DNA of 64,000 nucleotides from Rhodoferax sp. UBA6134 (GCA_002422455.1 DIVK01000060.1:31307-95306), one strand, 5' to 3'; counted from the first letter of the stretch, positions 8,876 to 19,269 are shown. Notes: generated by a model not told the origin, from the sequence alone. Numbers and translations: made by a program.

Positions 8876-9170
8876 ACTTTGTTTGACCATTCTTTGTCCG
8901 TCAGCCGTTGAGGAAAAACTGCTCGACCTGCTCCTGCTTTCGCCCAGCGTGGCCGTCTTTACGAGCGCATCGACGGCGGCCCATGGCCTGGCCACCGGCA
9001 GTCTCAGTCAGACCGAACAGGTGCTCGGGCGCGCGTTTGCGATCCAGGTGCAGGTCGTCATCCCTGATGCTGAAAGGCAGGCGTTGCTGGGGCGCCTGCA
9101 GGCGCAATTCGCCGGTGCGGGCCTGCGTTATTGGATTACCCCCGTGGTTGAAATCGGAGAAATAACATGA
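8868..9170 (+). CDS. DUF3240 family protein (efflux-associated, PII-like size)
   Basis: This 100-residue protein (MSELCLTILCPSAVEEKLLD...) has the length and pattern of DUF3240, commonly encoded right after CusA/CzcA-type pumps. Its ferredoxin-like character suggests a small trimeric regulator or metal sensor related to PII/CutA folds, but no function is established here. The ATG at 8868 overlaps the pump's stop by eight bases and follows CGAGAGG; its own stop overlaps the next start by four bases. Tight coupling to both neighbours implies fixed stoichiometry or control of the pump. Confidence 0.8.
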   Translation: MSELCLTILCPSAVEEKLLDLLLLSPSVAVFTSASTAAHGLATGSLSQTEQVLGRAFAIQVQVVIPDAERQALLGRLQAQFAGAGLRYWITPVVEIGEIT

Positions 9171-10405
9171 TGAAGAAATTGTTTCTCGCGCTGCTGCTTG
9201 CGCTGGCGGGCGCCGTCCAGGCACTGGAGCCACCGAATGTTGCCGGACTTTTGCCGACCGCAGTCGCGCGCGCGCTGCTGGAGCAGGACCCGCGCGTGGC
9301 CGCTGCGCTGGCCGGCCGGGAAGTGGCACGGCAGGAGGCCGGCATACTGGACAAGTCGCCTTACGAATGGATTGCCAAAGCGCAAGGGCAACAGCGATCG
9401 ATTGATGCCGGTGAGGGCTGGCGTGAATGGAATGTCGGCCTTGAACGGACGTTCAGACTGTCGGGCAAGGGTTCGGCCGATCGCAAGCTGGGCACGGCCA
9501 CCATGGAGGAGTTTGAGGCACGTTATGGCGTGGCTTTGCAGGAGTCTGCCCGGGAACTGGTGTCGCTCTGGGTGGATTGGCTGGCTGCGGAGCGCGGGCG
9601 CGAATTGGCTGCGGTCAATCTCAGGTCGGTTCAGGAGAATCTGGCGGCAGTGGAGAAACGCGTCCGCGCCGGCGACGTGTCAAAACTGGACCTCAACCTT
9701 GCCAGCGCTGAGTTGGCGGAGCAAAAGCGCATGGACAACGATGCCAGTACCCAGGCGTCTGCAGCTTGGTCGCGATTGTCTGTCCGCTTTCCCGGCATCA
9801 GCCGTCAAGCCATGGCATTGCCTTCTCCGGGGTTGATTGCAGGGGACGATGTGCAGTGGCGCGAGCGAATCATGGCCACCAGTGATGAGGTGAAGCTGGC
9901 ACAAATGCAGATGCGGATCGCGCAGGCGCAGGCCGAGCGCGCGCAGGCAGACCGGGTTCCTGATCCGACTTTCGGTGTTTACACTGCTTCGGAAGGCGGT
10001 GGCCGGGAGCGGGTGTCTGGCATCACCCTCAGCATTCCCTTTTCTGGCGGACTGCGCAACTTACACAGTGCCAGAGCCCTCGCAGCCGTCGAGGTGGCAC
10101 GCAATGCCGTTGACCTCAAGCGGCGTGAGATGGAAACCGGGATCGCCGCCGCCTTGATCACGGCACGCGGCGCGTATGAAAGTCTGCGCATGGCCAACGA
10201 GAGCGCTGACGCCATGCGGGAAAACGCCAGACTGGTGCAACGCGCCTACGCGCTTGGTGAAGGGGACTTGCAAAGTCTGCTGTTGGCGCGCCGCCAGGCC
10301 ATCTTGGCAGCCACGAGCGCCTTGCAAGCTCACGCAGCCGCTTTGAAGGGGTATTACGAACTGTTGATTGATGCTCGCCTTATTTGGGACATGGATCGCA
10401 AGTAA
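9167..10405 (+). CDS. TolC-family outer-membrane efflux factor (CzcC/CusC type)
   Basis: The 412-residue protein begins with a signal peptide (KKLFLALLLALAGAVQALE) and is largely alpha-helical, with repeated Ala/Glu/Arg heptads and two OEP repeats (about residues 30-210 and 220-400), as expected for the outer-membrane channel of a tripartite pump. There is no lipobox cysteine, unlike E. coli CusC. It overlaps the DUF3240 gene by four bases and is the last gene of the efflux operon. The order adaptor-pump-DUF3240-channel differs from the canonical CBA order. Confidence 0.9.
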   Translation: MMKKLFLALLLALAGAVQALEPPNVAGLLPTAVARALLEQDPRVAAALAGREVARQEAGILDKSPYEWIAKAQGQQRSIDAGEGWREWNVGLERTFRLSGKGSADRKLGTATMEEFEARYGVALQESARELVSLWVDWLAAERGRELAAVNLRSVQENLAAVEKRVRAGDVSKLDLNLASAELAEQKRMDNDASTQASAAWSRLSVRFPGISRQAMALPSPGLIAGDDVQWRERIMATSDEVKLAQMQMRIAQAQAERAQADRVPDPTFGVYTASEGGGRERVSGITLSIPFSGGLRNLHSARALAAVEVARNAVDLKRREMETGIAAALITARGAYESLRMANESADAMRENARLVQRAYALGEGDLQSLLLARRQAILAATSALQAHAAALKGYYELLIDARLIWDMDRK

Positions 10406-10464
10406 CGCTGTGCGGAGCTTCAACGATCGGACTGGTTCAACTAGGACTTGAAGCTTCAGTTTTC

Positions 10465-10500
10465 GGGGGGGGGGGGCGGCGTTGCTCCCCCTTTCTTTTT
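10465..10500 (+). terminator. G-run/C-run hairpin ending the efflux operon
   Basis: The last Gs of a 12-base G run (10465-10476) can pair with CCCCC (10487-10491) around a short GC-rich loop, followed by TTTCTTTTT. The position, about 60 bases after the outer-membrane factor gene, fits an intrinsic terminator. The G run makes the pairing register uncertain. Confidence 0.5.
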
Positions 10501-10665
10501 GTGAAGCTCTCCCGAGAGCGTTCTATTTTTCATATTTCAAAAAAATGATTTCATAATATGAGAAATTTCCAATTTAACTTCATCGTTTTTTCTCAAGAAG
10601 AAAAAATAGTTTTCGTATTGCGGAATTATTTTTGCAACTTATTGATTTAATTAAATTAAAAATAT

Positions 10666-10709
10666 GTCTTCTATAAGACATAAGATTAAAAACGAGTCTT
10701 ATAGAAGAC
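10666..10709. promoter_or_regulatory. Paired 14-bp inverted repeat, likely operator(s) for aceA
   Basis: GTCTTCTATAAGAC (10666-10679) and GTCTTATAGAAGAC (10696-10709) are exact reverse complements separated by 16 bases. Each arm is itself nearly palindromic (TCTT...AAGA), so they look like two binding sites for a dimeric regulator rather than an RNA hairpin alone. They lie about 75-120 bases before the isocitrate lyase start. Similar CTTATATAAG-type motifs occur before central carbon genes in Burkholderiales as I recall; the regulator is not identified in the window. Confidence 0.7.
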
Positions 10710-10785
10710 TTAGAATTGCACTCGAAGTACCTGTCTTGCGTGGCAAGCGGTGCAAACTGTTTCAACCAACTCAAGGAGTGATCTC

Positions 10786-12117
10786 ATGTCGCAAAATGCC
10801 GCCGGACAATTGAGCCGCGAACAACAAATCGCAGCCCTCGAAAAAGATTGGGCCACCAACCCCCGCTGGAAGCTGGTCAAGCGCGGTTACAGCGCCGCTG
10901 ACGTGGTGCGTCTGCGCGGCAGCCTGCAGCCCGAATACACGCTGGCCAGGCGCGGCGCCGAGAAGCTGTGGGACAAGGTTAACGGTGGCGCCAAGAAGGG
11001 CTATGTCAACGCCTTCGGCGCCATCTCCGCCGGTCAGGCCATGCAGCAGGCCAAGGCTGGTCTGGAAGCCGTGTACCTGTCGGGCTGGCAAGTGGCCGCC
11101 GACGGCAACACCTCCGAGACCATGTACCCCGACCAGTCGCTGTACGCCTATGATTCGGTGCCCACCATGGTGCGCCGCATCAACAATACCTTCAAACGCG
11201 CGGACGAAATTCAGTGGAGCCGAGGCGTCAACCCCGGTGACAAGGAGTTCATCGACTACTTTTTGCCGATCGTGGCCGACGCCGAAGCCGGCTTCGGCGG
11301 TGTGTTGAACGCGTTCGAGCTGATGAAAAACATGATCACGGCAGGCGCTGCCGGTGTGCATTTCGAAGACCAGCTGGCTGCGGTGAAGAAATGCGGTCAC
11401 ATGGGTGGCAAGGTGCTGGTGCCCACGCAGGAAGCCGTTGAAAAACTGATTTCTGCCCGCTTTGCTGCCGACGTGATGGGCGTGTCCACCATTGTGCTGG
11501 CCCGTACCGATGCCGAAGCGGCCAATCTGATCACTTCTGACCATGATGCCAACGACAAGCCCTTCCTGACCGGCGAGCGCACTCAGGAAGGCTTCTACCG
11601 CGTCAAGAACGGTCTGGAGCAAGCCATCAGCCGTGGCGTGGCCTACGCCCCCTACGCTGACCTGGTGTGGTGCGAAACCGGTGTGCCGGACATCGGCTTC
11701 GCTCGTGAATTCGCGCAAGCTGTGCATGCTGCCTGTCCCGGCAAGTTGCTGTCATACAACTGCTCGCCTTCCTTCAACTGGAAGAAGAACCTCAATGACA
11801 GCCAGATCGCTTCGTTCCAGGAAGACCTGTCGGCGCTGGGCTACAAGTACCAGTTCATCACGCTGGCCGGTATCCACATCAACTGGTTCAACACCTTCCA
11901 GTTTGCCCATGCTTACGCTCGCGGCGAAGGCATGAAGCACTACACCAACATGGTGCAGGAGCCCGAGTTCGCCGCCCGCGAAAAGGGTTACACCTTTGTG
12001 TCGCATCAGCAGGAGGTGGGTGCAGGCTACTTCGACGACGTGACCACCGTGATTCAGGGTGGTTCTTCCAGCGTGAAGGCGCTGACCGGTTCTACCGAAG
12101 AAGAGCAGTTCCACTGA
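10786..12117 (+). CDS. aceA: Isocitrate lyase
   Basis: This enzyme splits isocitrate into glyoxylate and succinate, the first step of the glyoxylate bypass needed for growth on acetate or fatty acids. The 443-residue length and the catalytic motif KKCGHMGGK (about residues 201-209, with the active-site Cys) identify it, along with [17 protein letters not shown] and the ending STEEEQFH. The ATG at 10786 is chosen because AAGGAGTG lies at 10771-10778; an in-frame GTG 12 codons earlier lacks a site. It appears to be a single-gene unit. Malate synthase is not in the window. Confidence 0.97.
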   Translation: MSQNAAGQLSREQQIAALEKDWATNPRWKLVKRGYSAADVVRLRGSLQPEYTLARRGAEKLWDKVNGGAKKGYVNAFGAISAGQAMQQAKAGLEAVYLSGWQVAADGNTSETMYPDQSLYAYDSVPTMVRRINNTFKRADEIQWSRGVNPGDKEFIDYFLPIVADAEAGFGGVLNAFELMKNMITAGAAGVHFEDQLAAVKKCGHMGGKVLVPTQEAVEKLISARFAADVMGVSTIVLARTDAEAANLITSDHDANDKPFLTGERTQEGFYRVKNGLEQAISRGVAYAPYADLVWCETGVPDIGFAREFAQAVHAACPGKLLSYNCSPSFNWKKNLNDSQIASFQEDLSALGYKYQFITLAGIHINWFNTFQFAHAYARGEGMKHYTNMVQEPEFAAREKGYTFVSHQQEVGAGYFDDVTTVIQGGSSSVKALTGSTEEEQFH

Positions 12118-12130
12118 GTCAGGGGTCTGA

Positions 12131-12204
12131 CCGGAGCGGCGTAAAATTGCGCCGCTCCGGCTTCCACTCTTCAAAGCGCGGCTTGTCCGCGCTTTTGTAT
12201 TTTC
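12131..12204 (+). terminator. Two stacked hairpins between aceA and thrS
   Basis: CCGGAGCGGCG (12131-12141) and CGCCGCTCCGG (12150-12160) form a perfect 11-bp stem with loop TAAAATTG. Next, AAAGCGCGG (12173-12181) pairs with CCGCGCTTT (12187-12195), followed by TGTATTTTC. The second looks like an intrinsic terminator 15-25 bases before the thrS start; it either ends aceA or attenuates thrS. The loop TAAAAT also looks like a -10 hexamer. Confidence 0.55.
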
Positions 12205-12218
12205 AGTTTTCAAAAATC

Positions 12219-14144
12219 ATGATTCAAATTACGCTTCCAGATGGTTCCTTGCGCGAATATCCCGGTTCGGTGACGGTGGCCGAGGTGGCTGCCTCCATCG
12301 GGACGGGGCTGGCCAAGGCGGCGCTGGCTGGCAAGGTGGACGGCAAGGTAGTTGACACCAGTCACCTGATCGATGCAAACAGCGCGCTGTCCATCGTCAC
12401 GGCCAGGGACGCCGATGGCCTGGATGTCGTTCGTCACTCTACGGCGCATCTGCTGGCTTATGCCGTCAAGGAGCTGTTCCCGGACGCGCAGGTAACGATC
12501 GGCCCGGTGATTGAGCATGGTTTTTTCTACGACTTCTCCTACAAACGTCCCTTCACGCCAGAAGACCTGGTTGCCATTGAGAAGAAGATGGTCGAGTTGG
12601 CGGCGAAAGACGAGCCCGTCACCCGTCGTGTGCTGCCGCGTGATGAGGCTGTGGCCTACTTCAAGGGGCTGGGTGAGCATTACAAGGCGGAGATCATTGC
12701 CAGCATCCCCGCCAATGAAGACGTGTCACTGTACCGTGAAGGCAAGTTCGAGGACTTGTGTCGCGGGCCGCACGTGCCCAGTACCGGCAAGCTCAAGTTC
12801 TTCAAACTGATGAAGCTCGCCGGCGCGTACTGGCGCGGCGACCATCGCAATGAAATGCTGCAGCGCATCTACGGCACGGCCTGGGCCACCAAGGATGAGT
12901 TGCAGCAACACTTGACCATGCTGGAAGAGGCCGAAAAGCGCGACCACCGCAAGCTGGGCCGCGAGTTGGATCTGTTCCACATTGACGAGCATGCGCCGGG
13001 TCTGGTGTTCTGGCACCCCAAGGGATGGACGTTGTGGCAAGGCGTGGAGCAGTACATGCGTCAGGTCTATCGCGACAACGGTTACCAGGAGGTCAAGGGC
13101 CCGCAAATCATCGACAAGGGCTTGTGGGAAAAGTCGGGGCACTGGGACAAGTACCGTGACAACATGTTCATCACGGAGTCTGAAAAACGCGAATACGCAT
13201 TGAAGCCGATGAACTGTCCGGGCCACATCCTGATCTACAAACAGGGCATCAAGAGCTACCGTGATCTGCCGTTGCGGTATGGTGAATTTGGCAACTGCCA
13301 CCGCAATGAACCGTCGGGTGGTTTGCACGGCATCATGCGTGTGCGCGGCTTCACACAGGACGATGGCCACATTTTCTGTACCGAAGACCAGATACTGGAC
13401 GAGTGTGCCGCGTTTACCCAATTGCTGCAAAAGGTTTACAAGGACTTTGGCTTTACCAACATCGTGTACAAGGTCGCAACGCGTCCTGAACAGCGTATTG
13501 GTTCCGACGAATACTGGGACAGGACCGAACAGGTGCTGATGGAGAGCTTGCGCCGCTCGGGTTGTGAGTTTGAAGTGGCTGCGGGCGAGGGCGCATTTTA
13601 TGCGCCCAAGATCGAATATGCGTTGAAGGACGCTTTGGGCCGACAGTGGCAATGCGGAACCATTCAGATCGACAGCAATATGCCGGAGCGCCTGGAGGCA
13701 GAGTATGTGGGTGAAGATGGTGCTCGCCACCGTCCGGTCATGTTGCATCGCGCCATCGTCGGCAGTCTGGAGCGTTTCATCGGAATTCTGATCGAGGAAA
13801 GCGCAGGGGCGTTGCCAACCTGGCTGGCTCCGGTGCAGGTGGCGGTGCTCAATATCACCGATGCGCAGGCTGATTATTGTCGCGATATTGTTGAAAAGTT
13901 GAAAAATTCGCTGCCGAATCAAGAGCTTAGAGTGGTGGCCGATCTGCGCAACGAGAAAATTACGTATAAAATACGGGAGCATTCAATGCAGAAGCTGCCT
14001 TATATCCTCGTCGCGGGCGACAAGGAGAAGGCAGCGGGTACCGTTGCAGTGCGCGCCCGGGGTGGTCAAGACCTCGGTGTGATGTCCCTCGATGCATTCG
14101 TGCAAAAAATCGCCGGTGACATCACTCACAAGTCTGTCGTCTAG
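12219..14144 (+). CDS. thrS: Threonyl-tRNA synthetase
   Basis: This 641-residue class II synthetase charges tRNA-Thr. In order it has a TGS domain (residues 1-62, starting [18 protein letters not shown]), the editing domain with [15 protein letters not shown], a catalytic core with [12 protein letters not shown] (zinc-binding Cys) and [19 protein letters not shown], and a C-terminal anticodon-binding domain. The start at 12219 matches the canonical protein start; upstream in-frame codons would add an atypical leader. It heads the conserved thrS-infC-rpmI-rplT-pheS-pheT block. Confidence 0.97.
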   Translation: MIQITLPDGSLREYPGSVTVAEVAASIGTGLAKAALAGKVDGKVVDTSHLIDANSALSIVTARDADGLDVVRHSTAHLLAYAVKELFPDAQVTIGPVIEHGFFYDFSYKRPFTPEDLVAIEKKMVELAAKDEPVTRRVLPRDEAVAYFKGLGEHYKAEIIASIPANEDVSLYREGKFEDLCRGPHVPSTGKLKFFKLMKLAGAYWRGDHRNEMLQRIYGTAWATKDELQQHLTMLEEAEKRDHRKLGRELDLFHIDEHAPGLVFWHPKGWTLWQGVEQYMRQVYRDNGYQEVKGPQIIDKGLWEKSGHWDKYRDNMFITESEKREYALKPMNCPGHILIYKQGIKSYRDLPLRYGEFGNCHRNEPSGGLHGIMRVRGFTQDDGHIFCTEDQILDECAAFTQLLQKVYKDFGFTNIVYKVATRPEQRIGSDEYWDRTEQVLMESLRRSGCEFEVAAGEGAFYAPKIEYALKDALGRQWQCGTIQIDSNMPERLEAEYVGEDGARHRPVMLHRAIVGSLERFIGILIEESAGALPTWLAPVQVAVLNITDAQADYCRDIVEKLKNSLPNQELRVVADLRNEKITYKIREHSMQKLPYILVAGDKEKAAGTVAVRARGGQDLGVMSLDAFVQKIAGDITHKSVV

Positions 14145-14232
14145 GCTGGTATCAAGCGAGGCGGCAATTTGTTTTCGCGTGCGGGCGGTTTTAGCTACAT
14201 ACCTTGTAGAGAAATTTGTGAAGGATTAAGCC

Positions 14233-14826
14233 ATCGCTACTGAATTTCGTGATCGCCGTCACCGCGAAGAACGCAAACATCGCCTGAACCGGGAAATCAT
14301 GGCTCCGGAAGTTCGACTCTCCGGGGTTGAAAATGAGCCGCTCGGCGTGGTTGGCCTGACGGAGGCGCTGCGGATGGCGGGTGACCTGGATGTGGATCTG
14401 GTCGAAATTTCCGCCACGGCGGTTCCACCGGTCTGCCGTTTGATGGATTACGGCAAGTTCAAGTACCAGGAGCAGAAGAAAGCGGCGGAAGCGAAGGCCA
14501 AGCAGACGGTTATCGAGATCAAGGAAGTCAAGTTCCGTCCAGGTACGGACGATGGTGACTACAACATAAAGATGCGTAACATCAGGCGCTTTTTGGCCGA
14601 GGGTGACAAGTGCAAGATCACTTTGCGGTTTCGGGGGCGCGAGATTACGCACCAGGAAATCGGCATGGCCTTGCTGAACCGTATCCGCACTGAGTTGGGT
14701 GATTCGATCCTGATCGAGCAGTTTCCCAAGCTTGAGGGGCGGCAGATGATCATGATGATCGCGCCGGGCAAGAAGAAGGTTGCGGCCAAACCTGCAGCAG
14801 AGGCTGTGCCGAGCGCGGCATCGTAA
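14233..14826 (+). CDS. infC: Translation initiation factor IF-3, ATC start codon
   Basis: IF-3 binds the 30S subunit and checks start-codon and initiator tRNA choice. The family's conserved N-terminus ([20 protein letters not shown]) is encoded upstream of the first ATG in frame. An in-frame TAA at 14227-14229 leaves ATC at 14233 as the only sensible start, with AAGGA at 14221-14225 seven bases before it. The product is 197 residues; starting at the ATG at 14299 would cut off 22 conserved residues. A rare start codon in infC is the known basis of IF-3 autoregulation (AUU in E. coli). The N-domain, linker and C-domain are all present. Confidence 0.95.
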   Translation: MATEFRDRRHREERKHRLNREIMAPEVRLSGVENEPLGVVGLTEALRMAGDLDVDLVEISATAVPPVCRLMDYGKFKYQEQKKAAEAKAKQTVIEIKEVKFRPGTDDGDYNIKMRNIRRFLAEGDKCKITLRFRGREITHQEIGMALLNRIRTELGDSILIEQFPKLEGRQMIMMIAPGKKKVAAKPAAEAVPSAAS

Positions 14827-14992
14827 ACTTGACGCACTGGCTTGCATGGTCGGTGCGTTGTGGAGAGTGGCGAGCTTATACTCGCCGTCCAAGCGGTGCC
14901 TTGAGAGGCGCTGCTTAAAAGTGGCTCGGGGCCAACAAGGTTGCAAATAGTTTGCAGACGCCTCACGAGCACAACGAAGAAGGAGCATGAAT

Positions 14993-15196
14993 ATGCCCAA
15001 AATGAAGACCAAGAGCGCAGCGAAAAAACGCTTCCGCGTTCGTCCGGGTGGCACCGTCAAGCGCGGTCAAGCCTTCAAGCGTCACATTCTGACCAAGAAG
15101 ACCACCAAAAATAAACGCCAATTGCGCGGTTCAGCAGCTGTTCATGAGACCAATATGGGTCACATGGCGCAGATGCTGCCCGGCCGTGGTATTTAA
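14993..15196 (+). CDS. rpmI: 50S ribosomal protein L35
   Basis: The 67-residue basic protein starts [19 protein letters not shown] and ends [11 protein letters not shown], as L35 does. GGAG at 14982-14985 is seven bases before the ATG at 14993; an in-frame ATG two codons earlier is too close to that site. It sits 25 bases before rplT, as usual. The 166-base infC-rpmI gap may carry a control structure, as it does in enteric bacteria, but I could not define one. Confidence 0.95.
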   Translation: MPKMKTKSAAKKRFRVRPGGTVKRGQAFKRHILTKKTTKNKRQLRGSAAVHETNMGHMAQMLPGRGI

Positions 15197-15221
15197 TTAA
15201 CGACGAACAAGGAGTAATCAC

Positions 15222-15581
15222 ATGCCTCGCGTCAAACGTGGTGTAACGGCTCGCGCCCGCCACAAAAAAGTTTTAGCCCTTGCAAAAGGTTTCCGCGGCC
15301 GCCGCGGTAATGTTTTCCGCATCGCCAAGGAAGCGGTGATGAAAGCCGGGCAATATGCCTATCGTGACCGTCGCACCAAAAAGCGGGTCTTCCGTCAGTT
15401 GTGGATTGCCCGTATCAATGCGGCTGCGCGTCAGTGTGGCATGACCTACAGTCAGTTTGCCAACGGCCTGAAGAAAGCGAACATCGAGATCGACCGAAAA
15501 GTGCTGTCGGACATCGCTGTACATGACATGGCTGCATTTGCCGGTATCGTGGAGCAAGTCAAGGCCAAGCTGGCTGCTTGA
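15222..15581 (+). CDS. rplT: 50S ribosomal protein L20
   Basis: The 119-residue product ([24 protein letters not shown]...) has the full length and very basic N-terminal tail of L20, an early 23S rRNA assembly protein. AAGGAG lies just before the start. In E. coli, L20 represses the rpmI-rplT message; the same gene order here would allow that, but no binding site is shown. Confidence 0.97.
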   Translation: MPRVKRGVTARARHKKVLALAKGFRGRRGNVFRIAKEAVMKAGQYAYRDRRTKKRVFRQLWIARINAAARQCGMTYSQFANGLKKANIEIDRKVLSDIAVHDMAAFAGIVEQVKAKLAA

Positions 15582-15595
15582 ATTCACGATAATTT

Positions 15596-15670
15596 GCTAT
15601 TTTTAGATAGCGAATACGTGCTTGAAAACAAGGGCTAGAGCTTGAAAAGGCGCTAGCCCTTGTTTCATTG
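15596..15670 (+). terminator. Double hairpin between rplT and pheS
   Basis: GCTAT/ATAGC (15596-15600, 15607-15611) is followed by a perfect 13-bp stem, AAACAAGGGCTAG (15626-15638) with CTAGCCCTTGTTT (15653-15665), with a 14-base loop. The T-rich 3' arm gives intrinsic terminator character, so pheST may be set off from the ribosomal genes or attenuated. The word order (GCTAT...ATAGC...GCTTG...AGGGCTAGAG) also resembles an intergenic repeat I recall as common in Comamonadaceae genomes. Confidence 0.6.
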
Positions 15671-15732
15671 AAGCCGCAGTTTCAGAGAATACCTGCTTGT
15701 AGGCGAGTTACGTCGGAACCATAAGAGAATTC

Positions 15733-16809
15733 ATGAACGAGTTGAACGTTGTCGTTGAGCGCGCCAGGACTGCCTTTGCGCAGGCTGTCACACCGGCGGA
15801 CCTGGAAAACGCCAAGGCCTTGTTTCTTGGCAAGTCGGGGCGCATCACCGAGCTGATGAAGGGCATGGCTGCCCTGACGGTGGATGAAAAGAAGTCACGT
15901 GGCGCGGCTATCAATCTTGCCAAGCAGGCGATTGAGGCGGCCTTGAATCATCGGCGCCAGGCCCTTGCTGATGCTGAATTGCAGGCGCAACTCCAGGCTG
16001 AGGCGCTGGACGTCACCCTGCCGGGCCGCCGGCGCGGGCAGGGTGGTTTGCATCCGGTGTCGCTCACACTGGAACGGATCGAAGCCATCTTTGGCTCAAT
16101 GGGCTTTGCCGTGGCCGAGGGCCCCGAAATCGAGACCGACTGGTTCAACTTCACTGCCTTGAACACGCCACAGGATCACCCCGCGCGTTCGATGCACGAC
16201 ACCTTCTACGTTGAGGGTGGTTCTGTCAACGCCCCCAATCTTTTGCGCACCCACACCAGTCCGATGCAGATTCGCTATGCCGTGCAGCATGTCAAACAGC
16301 ATCGTGCGGCGATGGCCGGTGGCTCGGTTAATGAGGAGTTGTTCTCGGGCTCCATGCCCGAAATTCGCGTTATCGCACCCGGCCGCACCTACCGTGTTGA
16401 CAGTGATGCCACCCATTCGCCCATGTTCCACCAGTGCGAAGGCTTGTGGGTGGGGGAAAACGTCAGCTTCAAAGACCTCAAGTTCGTCTTTACCGACTTT
16501 TGCCGTACGTTCTTTGAGTCGGATGATTTGGTATTGCGATTCCGGCCCAGTTTTTTCCCGTTCACCGAGCCGAGTGCCGAGATTGACATCCAGTTTCAGC
16601 GCGGTCCGCTTGCGGGGCGTTGGCTGGAAGTGGCCGGCTCGGGCCAGGTGCATCCCAACGTGATTCGCAACATGGGGCTGGACCCGGAAAAATACATTGG
16701 TTTTGCTTTTGGCATGGGGCCGGACCGGCTCACCATGCTGCGCTACGGTGTGAATGATTTGCGCCTGTTTTTTGACGGTGACATTCGTTTCCTGTCGCAA
16801 TTCCAGTAA
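15733..16809 (+). CDS. pheS: Phenylalanyl-tRNA synthetase alpha subunit
   Basis: This 358-residue catalytic subunit of the (alpha-beta)2 enzyme has an N-terminal coiled coil (residues 1-85) followed by the class II core: [52 protein letters not shown] and motif 3 near [13 protein letters not shown]. The beta subunit follows 21 bases downstream. Length and motifs are complete. Confidence 0.97.
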   Translation: MNELNVVVERARTAFAQAVTPADLENAKALFLGKSGRITELMKGMAALTVDEKKSRGAAINLAKQAIEAALNHRRQALADAELQAQLQAEALDVTLPGRRRGQGGLHPVSLTLERIEAIFGSMGFAVAEGPEIETDWFNFTALNTPQDHPARSMHDTFYVEGGSVNAPNLLRTHTSPMQIRYAVQHVKQHRAAMAGGSVNEELFSGSMPEIRVIAPGRTYRVDSDATHSPMFHQCEGLWVGENVSFKDLKFVFTDFCRTFFESDDLVLRFRPSFFPFTEPSAEIDIQFQRGPLAGRWLEVAGSGQVHPNVIRNMGLDPEKYIGFAFGMGPDRLTMLRYGVNDLRLFFDGDIRFLSQFQ

Positions 16810-16830
16810 TCCACGAACCAGCCCCTCGTC

Positions 16831-19269
16831 ATGCAATTTCCTGAATCCTGGTTGCGCGAATTTTGCAACCCACCCCTGTCCACCGAGCAGCTTGCCGAGA
16901 CACTTACCATGGCAGGTCTGGAAGTTGAAGAACTCAAGCCGGTCGCGCCACCGTTTACGAACGTCGTCGTGGCAGAGATCAGGCAAGCCGTTCAACATCC
17001 CAACGCGGATCGTCTGCGCGTGTGCAAGGTCGATGTCGGCCAGGCGGAGTTGCTCGATATCGTGTGCGGGGCACCCAATGCCCGTGTGGGCATCAAGGTG
17101 CCGTGTGCCTTGGTCGGTGCCGAGTTGCCGGCGGGGGAAGACGGTACACCTTTCCTGATCAAGCTTGGCAAGCTGCGGGGTGTGGAGAGTCAGGGCATGC
17201 TGTGTTCCGCCCGGGAGTTAAAACTGTCCGAAGATCAGGCGGGCCTGCTGGAGTTGGCCGAAGATGCGCCTGTAGGTCAAGACATTCGCGCGTACCTGAA
17301 CCTCGACGATACCCTGTTCACCCTCAAGCTCACGCCCAACCTGGCGCATTGTCTGAGTGTATATGGTGTGGCGCGTGAAGTGTCGGCCTTGACCGGCGCA
17401 CCATTGAAGACGCTTCGATTCCCTGCCGTCGGTGTCGCCAGCGCAGACCGGTTGCCGGTCAGGGTCAGCGCGCCTGATCTGTGCGGACGTTTCTCCGGCC
17501 GCATTGTGCGCCACCTCAATCCCCGGGCCAGCACCCCGCAATGGATGGTGGATCGGCTGGCGCGCTGCGGCCAGCGCAGCGTCACGACATTGGTGGACAT
17601 TTCCAACTACGTGATGTTCGAGTTGGGACGCCCCTCGCATATTTTCGATCTGGAAAAAATTCACGGTGGCCTGGACGTGCGCTGGGGCAAACCCGGCGAA
17701 CAGCTCAAGCTTCTCAATGGCAGCACGGTTACGCTGGATGAGCGGGTTGGCGTGATTGCCGATGACCGGCAAGTGGAGTCGCTCGCGGGCATCATGGGCG
17801 GCGACGCGACGGCGGTGTCTGACGACACGCAGCACGTTTATGTGGAGGCGGCCTTCTGGTGGCCAAAATCCATCGCAGGCCGTTCGCGTCGCTTCAATTT
17901 TTCAACCGAGGCGGGCCACCGGTTCGAACGCGGAGTGGACCCGGGCCAGACCGTGGAGCACGTCGAGCGCATCACGCAGTTGATTCTTGATATTTGCGGT
18001 ACGGCCACCACGGTGTGTGGCCCCATCGACGATCTGCAGGTGAATATGCCTGCTGCCGTCGCGGTCAACCTGCGCGTGGCACGTGCCAGCAAGGTTATCG
18101 GCATGCCGCTCACGCAGGCGCAATGTACTGACGCGCTGACGCGCCTGGGGCTGTCTGTCACGCAAAGTGACGGCATCCTCACCGTGCTGCCACCAGCGTA
18201 CCGCTTTGACCTGCAAATTGAAGAAGACCTGATCGAGGAGGTGGCGCGCATGGTGGGGTACAACAACCTGCCGCAGACACCGCCGCTGGGGCCGATCACC
18301 GCCAAAATTCGCCCGGAGGCGCAGCGCAGTCCGTTTGCCGTGCGCCGTGCCATCGCTGCATTGGGTTATCAGGAAACCATCAACTTCAGTTTCGTTGAAG
18401 AGCGCTGGGAGCATGAGATTGGTGGCAACCCCAACCCTATCAAGTTACTCAACCCGATCGCCAGCCAAATGAGTGTGATGCGCTCGTCTTTGTTGGGTTC
18501 GCTGCTGCAAGTGTTGAAGTTCAACCTTGATCGCAAAGCCCAGCGTGTGCGAGTATTTGAGCTGGGACGCGTTTTCTTGCGCGATGCCAGCGTCGAAAAT
18601 ACCGACTCCACCGTTGCGGGCTTTCGTCAACCCATGCGCGTGGCGGGTATGGCGTGCGGCGGTGCCGACGCGCTGCAATGGGGATGCAAGGACCTGGATG
18701 CCGATTTCTTTGACGTTAAAGGCGATGTAGAAGCATTGTTGGCGCCGTGCAAACCGACCTTTGTGCCCGGCGAGCATCCCGCCATGCATCCGGGGCGCTG
18801 TGCCCGCGTCTTGCTGGCGGGTGTGGCGATTGGTTTCGTCGGTGAGTTGCATCCCAGGTGGCGTCAAACTTACGATCTGGCGCACGCGCCCATCATGTTT
18901 GAGCTGGAGCTTGACGCCGTGCTGCAGCGCGAGGTGCCGGTGTTCAAGGCTGTGGTCAAGCACCAGGCCGTGGAGCGTGACATTGCCTTGATGATGGATG
19001 AGTCAGTTACCCATGCCGCATTGATGGCTGCGGTCTGGGCCGCACCCACGACAGGGCTGCTGCGAGATGCCGCCCTGTTTGATATCTATCGCCCCAAGAC
19101 CGCCAGGGACCCGGGCGGGGCTGTCGTGCCATGTCACGAGAAGAGTATGGCTGTGCGCCTGACACTCAACAGCGAAGATGCCACTTTGACGGAAGAACAA
19201 ATCGACGCTGCAGTACAAGCGGTGGTGGGCTCGTTGATGGACACACTGGGTGCGCGTCAACGTGCCTGA
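16831..19269 (+). CDS. pheT: Phenylalanyl-tRNA synthetase beta subunit
   Basis: The 812-residue subunit has a tRNA-binding domain at the N-terminus ([20 protein letters not shown]...), B3/B4 editing and B5 domains, a synthetase-like core and a C-terminal anticodon-binding (FDX-ACB) domain ending near residue 810. It pairs with PheS, edits mis-charged Tyr-tRNA and contacts tRNA-Phe. The stop is 37 bases before the ihfA start, matching the usual pheST-ihfA operon. Confidence 0.97.
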   Translation: MQFPESWLREFCNPPLSTEQLAETLTMAGLEVEELKPVAPPFTNVVVAEIRQAVQHPNADRLRVCKVDVGQAELLDIVCGAPNARVGIKVPCALVGAELPAGEDGTPFLIKLGKLRGVESQGMLCSARELKLSEDQAGLLELAEDAPVGQDIRAYLNLDDTLFTLKLTPNLAHCLSVYGVAREVSALTGAPLKTLRFPAVGVASADRLPVRVSAPDLCGRFSGRIVRHLNPRASTPQWMVDRLARCGQRSVTTLVDISNYVMFELGRPSHIFDLEKIHGGLDVRWGKPGEQLKLLNGSTVTLDERVGVIADDRQVESLAGIMGGDATAVSDDTQHVYVEAAFWWPKSIAGRSRRFNFSTEAGHRFERGVDPGQTVEHVERITQLILDICGTATTVCGPIDDLQVNMPAAVAVNLRVARASKVIGMPLTQAQCTDALTRLGLSVTQSDGILTVLPPAYRFDLQIEEDLIEEVARMVGYNNLPQTPPLGPITAKIRPEAQRSPFAVRRAIAALGYQETINFSFVEERWEHEIGGNPNPIKLLNPIASQMSVMRSSLLGSLLQVLKFNLDRKAQRVRVFELGRVFLRDASVENTDSTVAGFRQPMRVAGMACGGADALQWGCKDLDADFFDVKGDVEALLAPCKPTFVPGEHPAMHPGRCARVLLAGVAIGFVGELHPRWRQTYDLAHAPIMFELELDAVLQREVPVFKAVVKHQAVERDIALMMDESVTHAALMAAVWAAPTTGLLRDAALFDIYRPKTARDPGGAVVPCHEKSMAVRLTLNSEDATLTEEQIDAAVQAVVGSLMDTLGARQRA

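Larger units (their letters stand above)
10406..10785. other. 380-base gene-free region between efflux operon and aceA
   Basis: It holds a 12-base G run (10465-10476) within a terminator-like structure, then a strongly AT-rich stretch (about 10520-10720) very unlike the surrounding GC-rich genes, a perfect 14-bp inverted repeat, and the aceA leader with AAGGAGTG just before the start codon. I see no credible gene in it. Confidence 0.8.
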
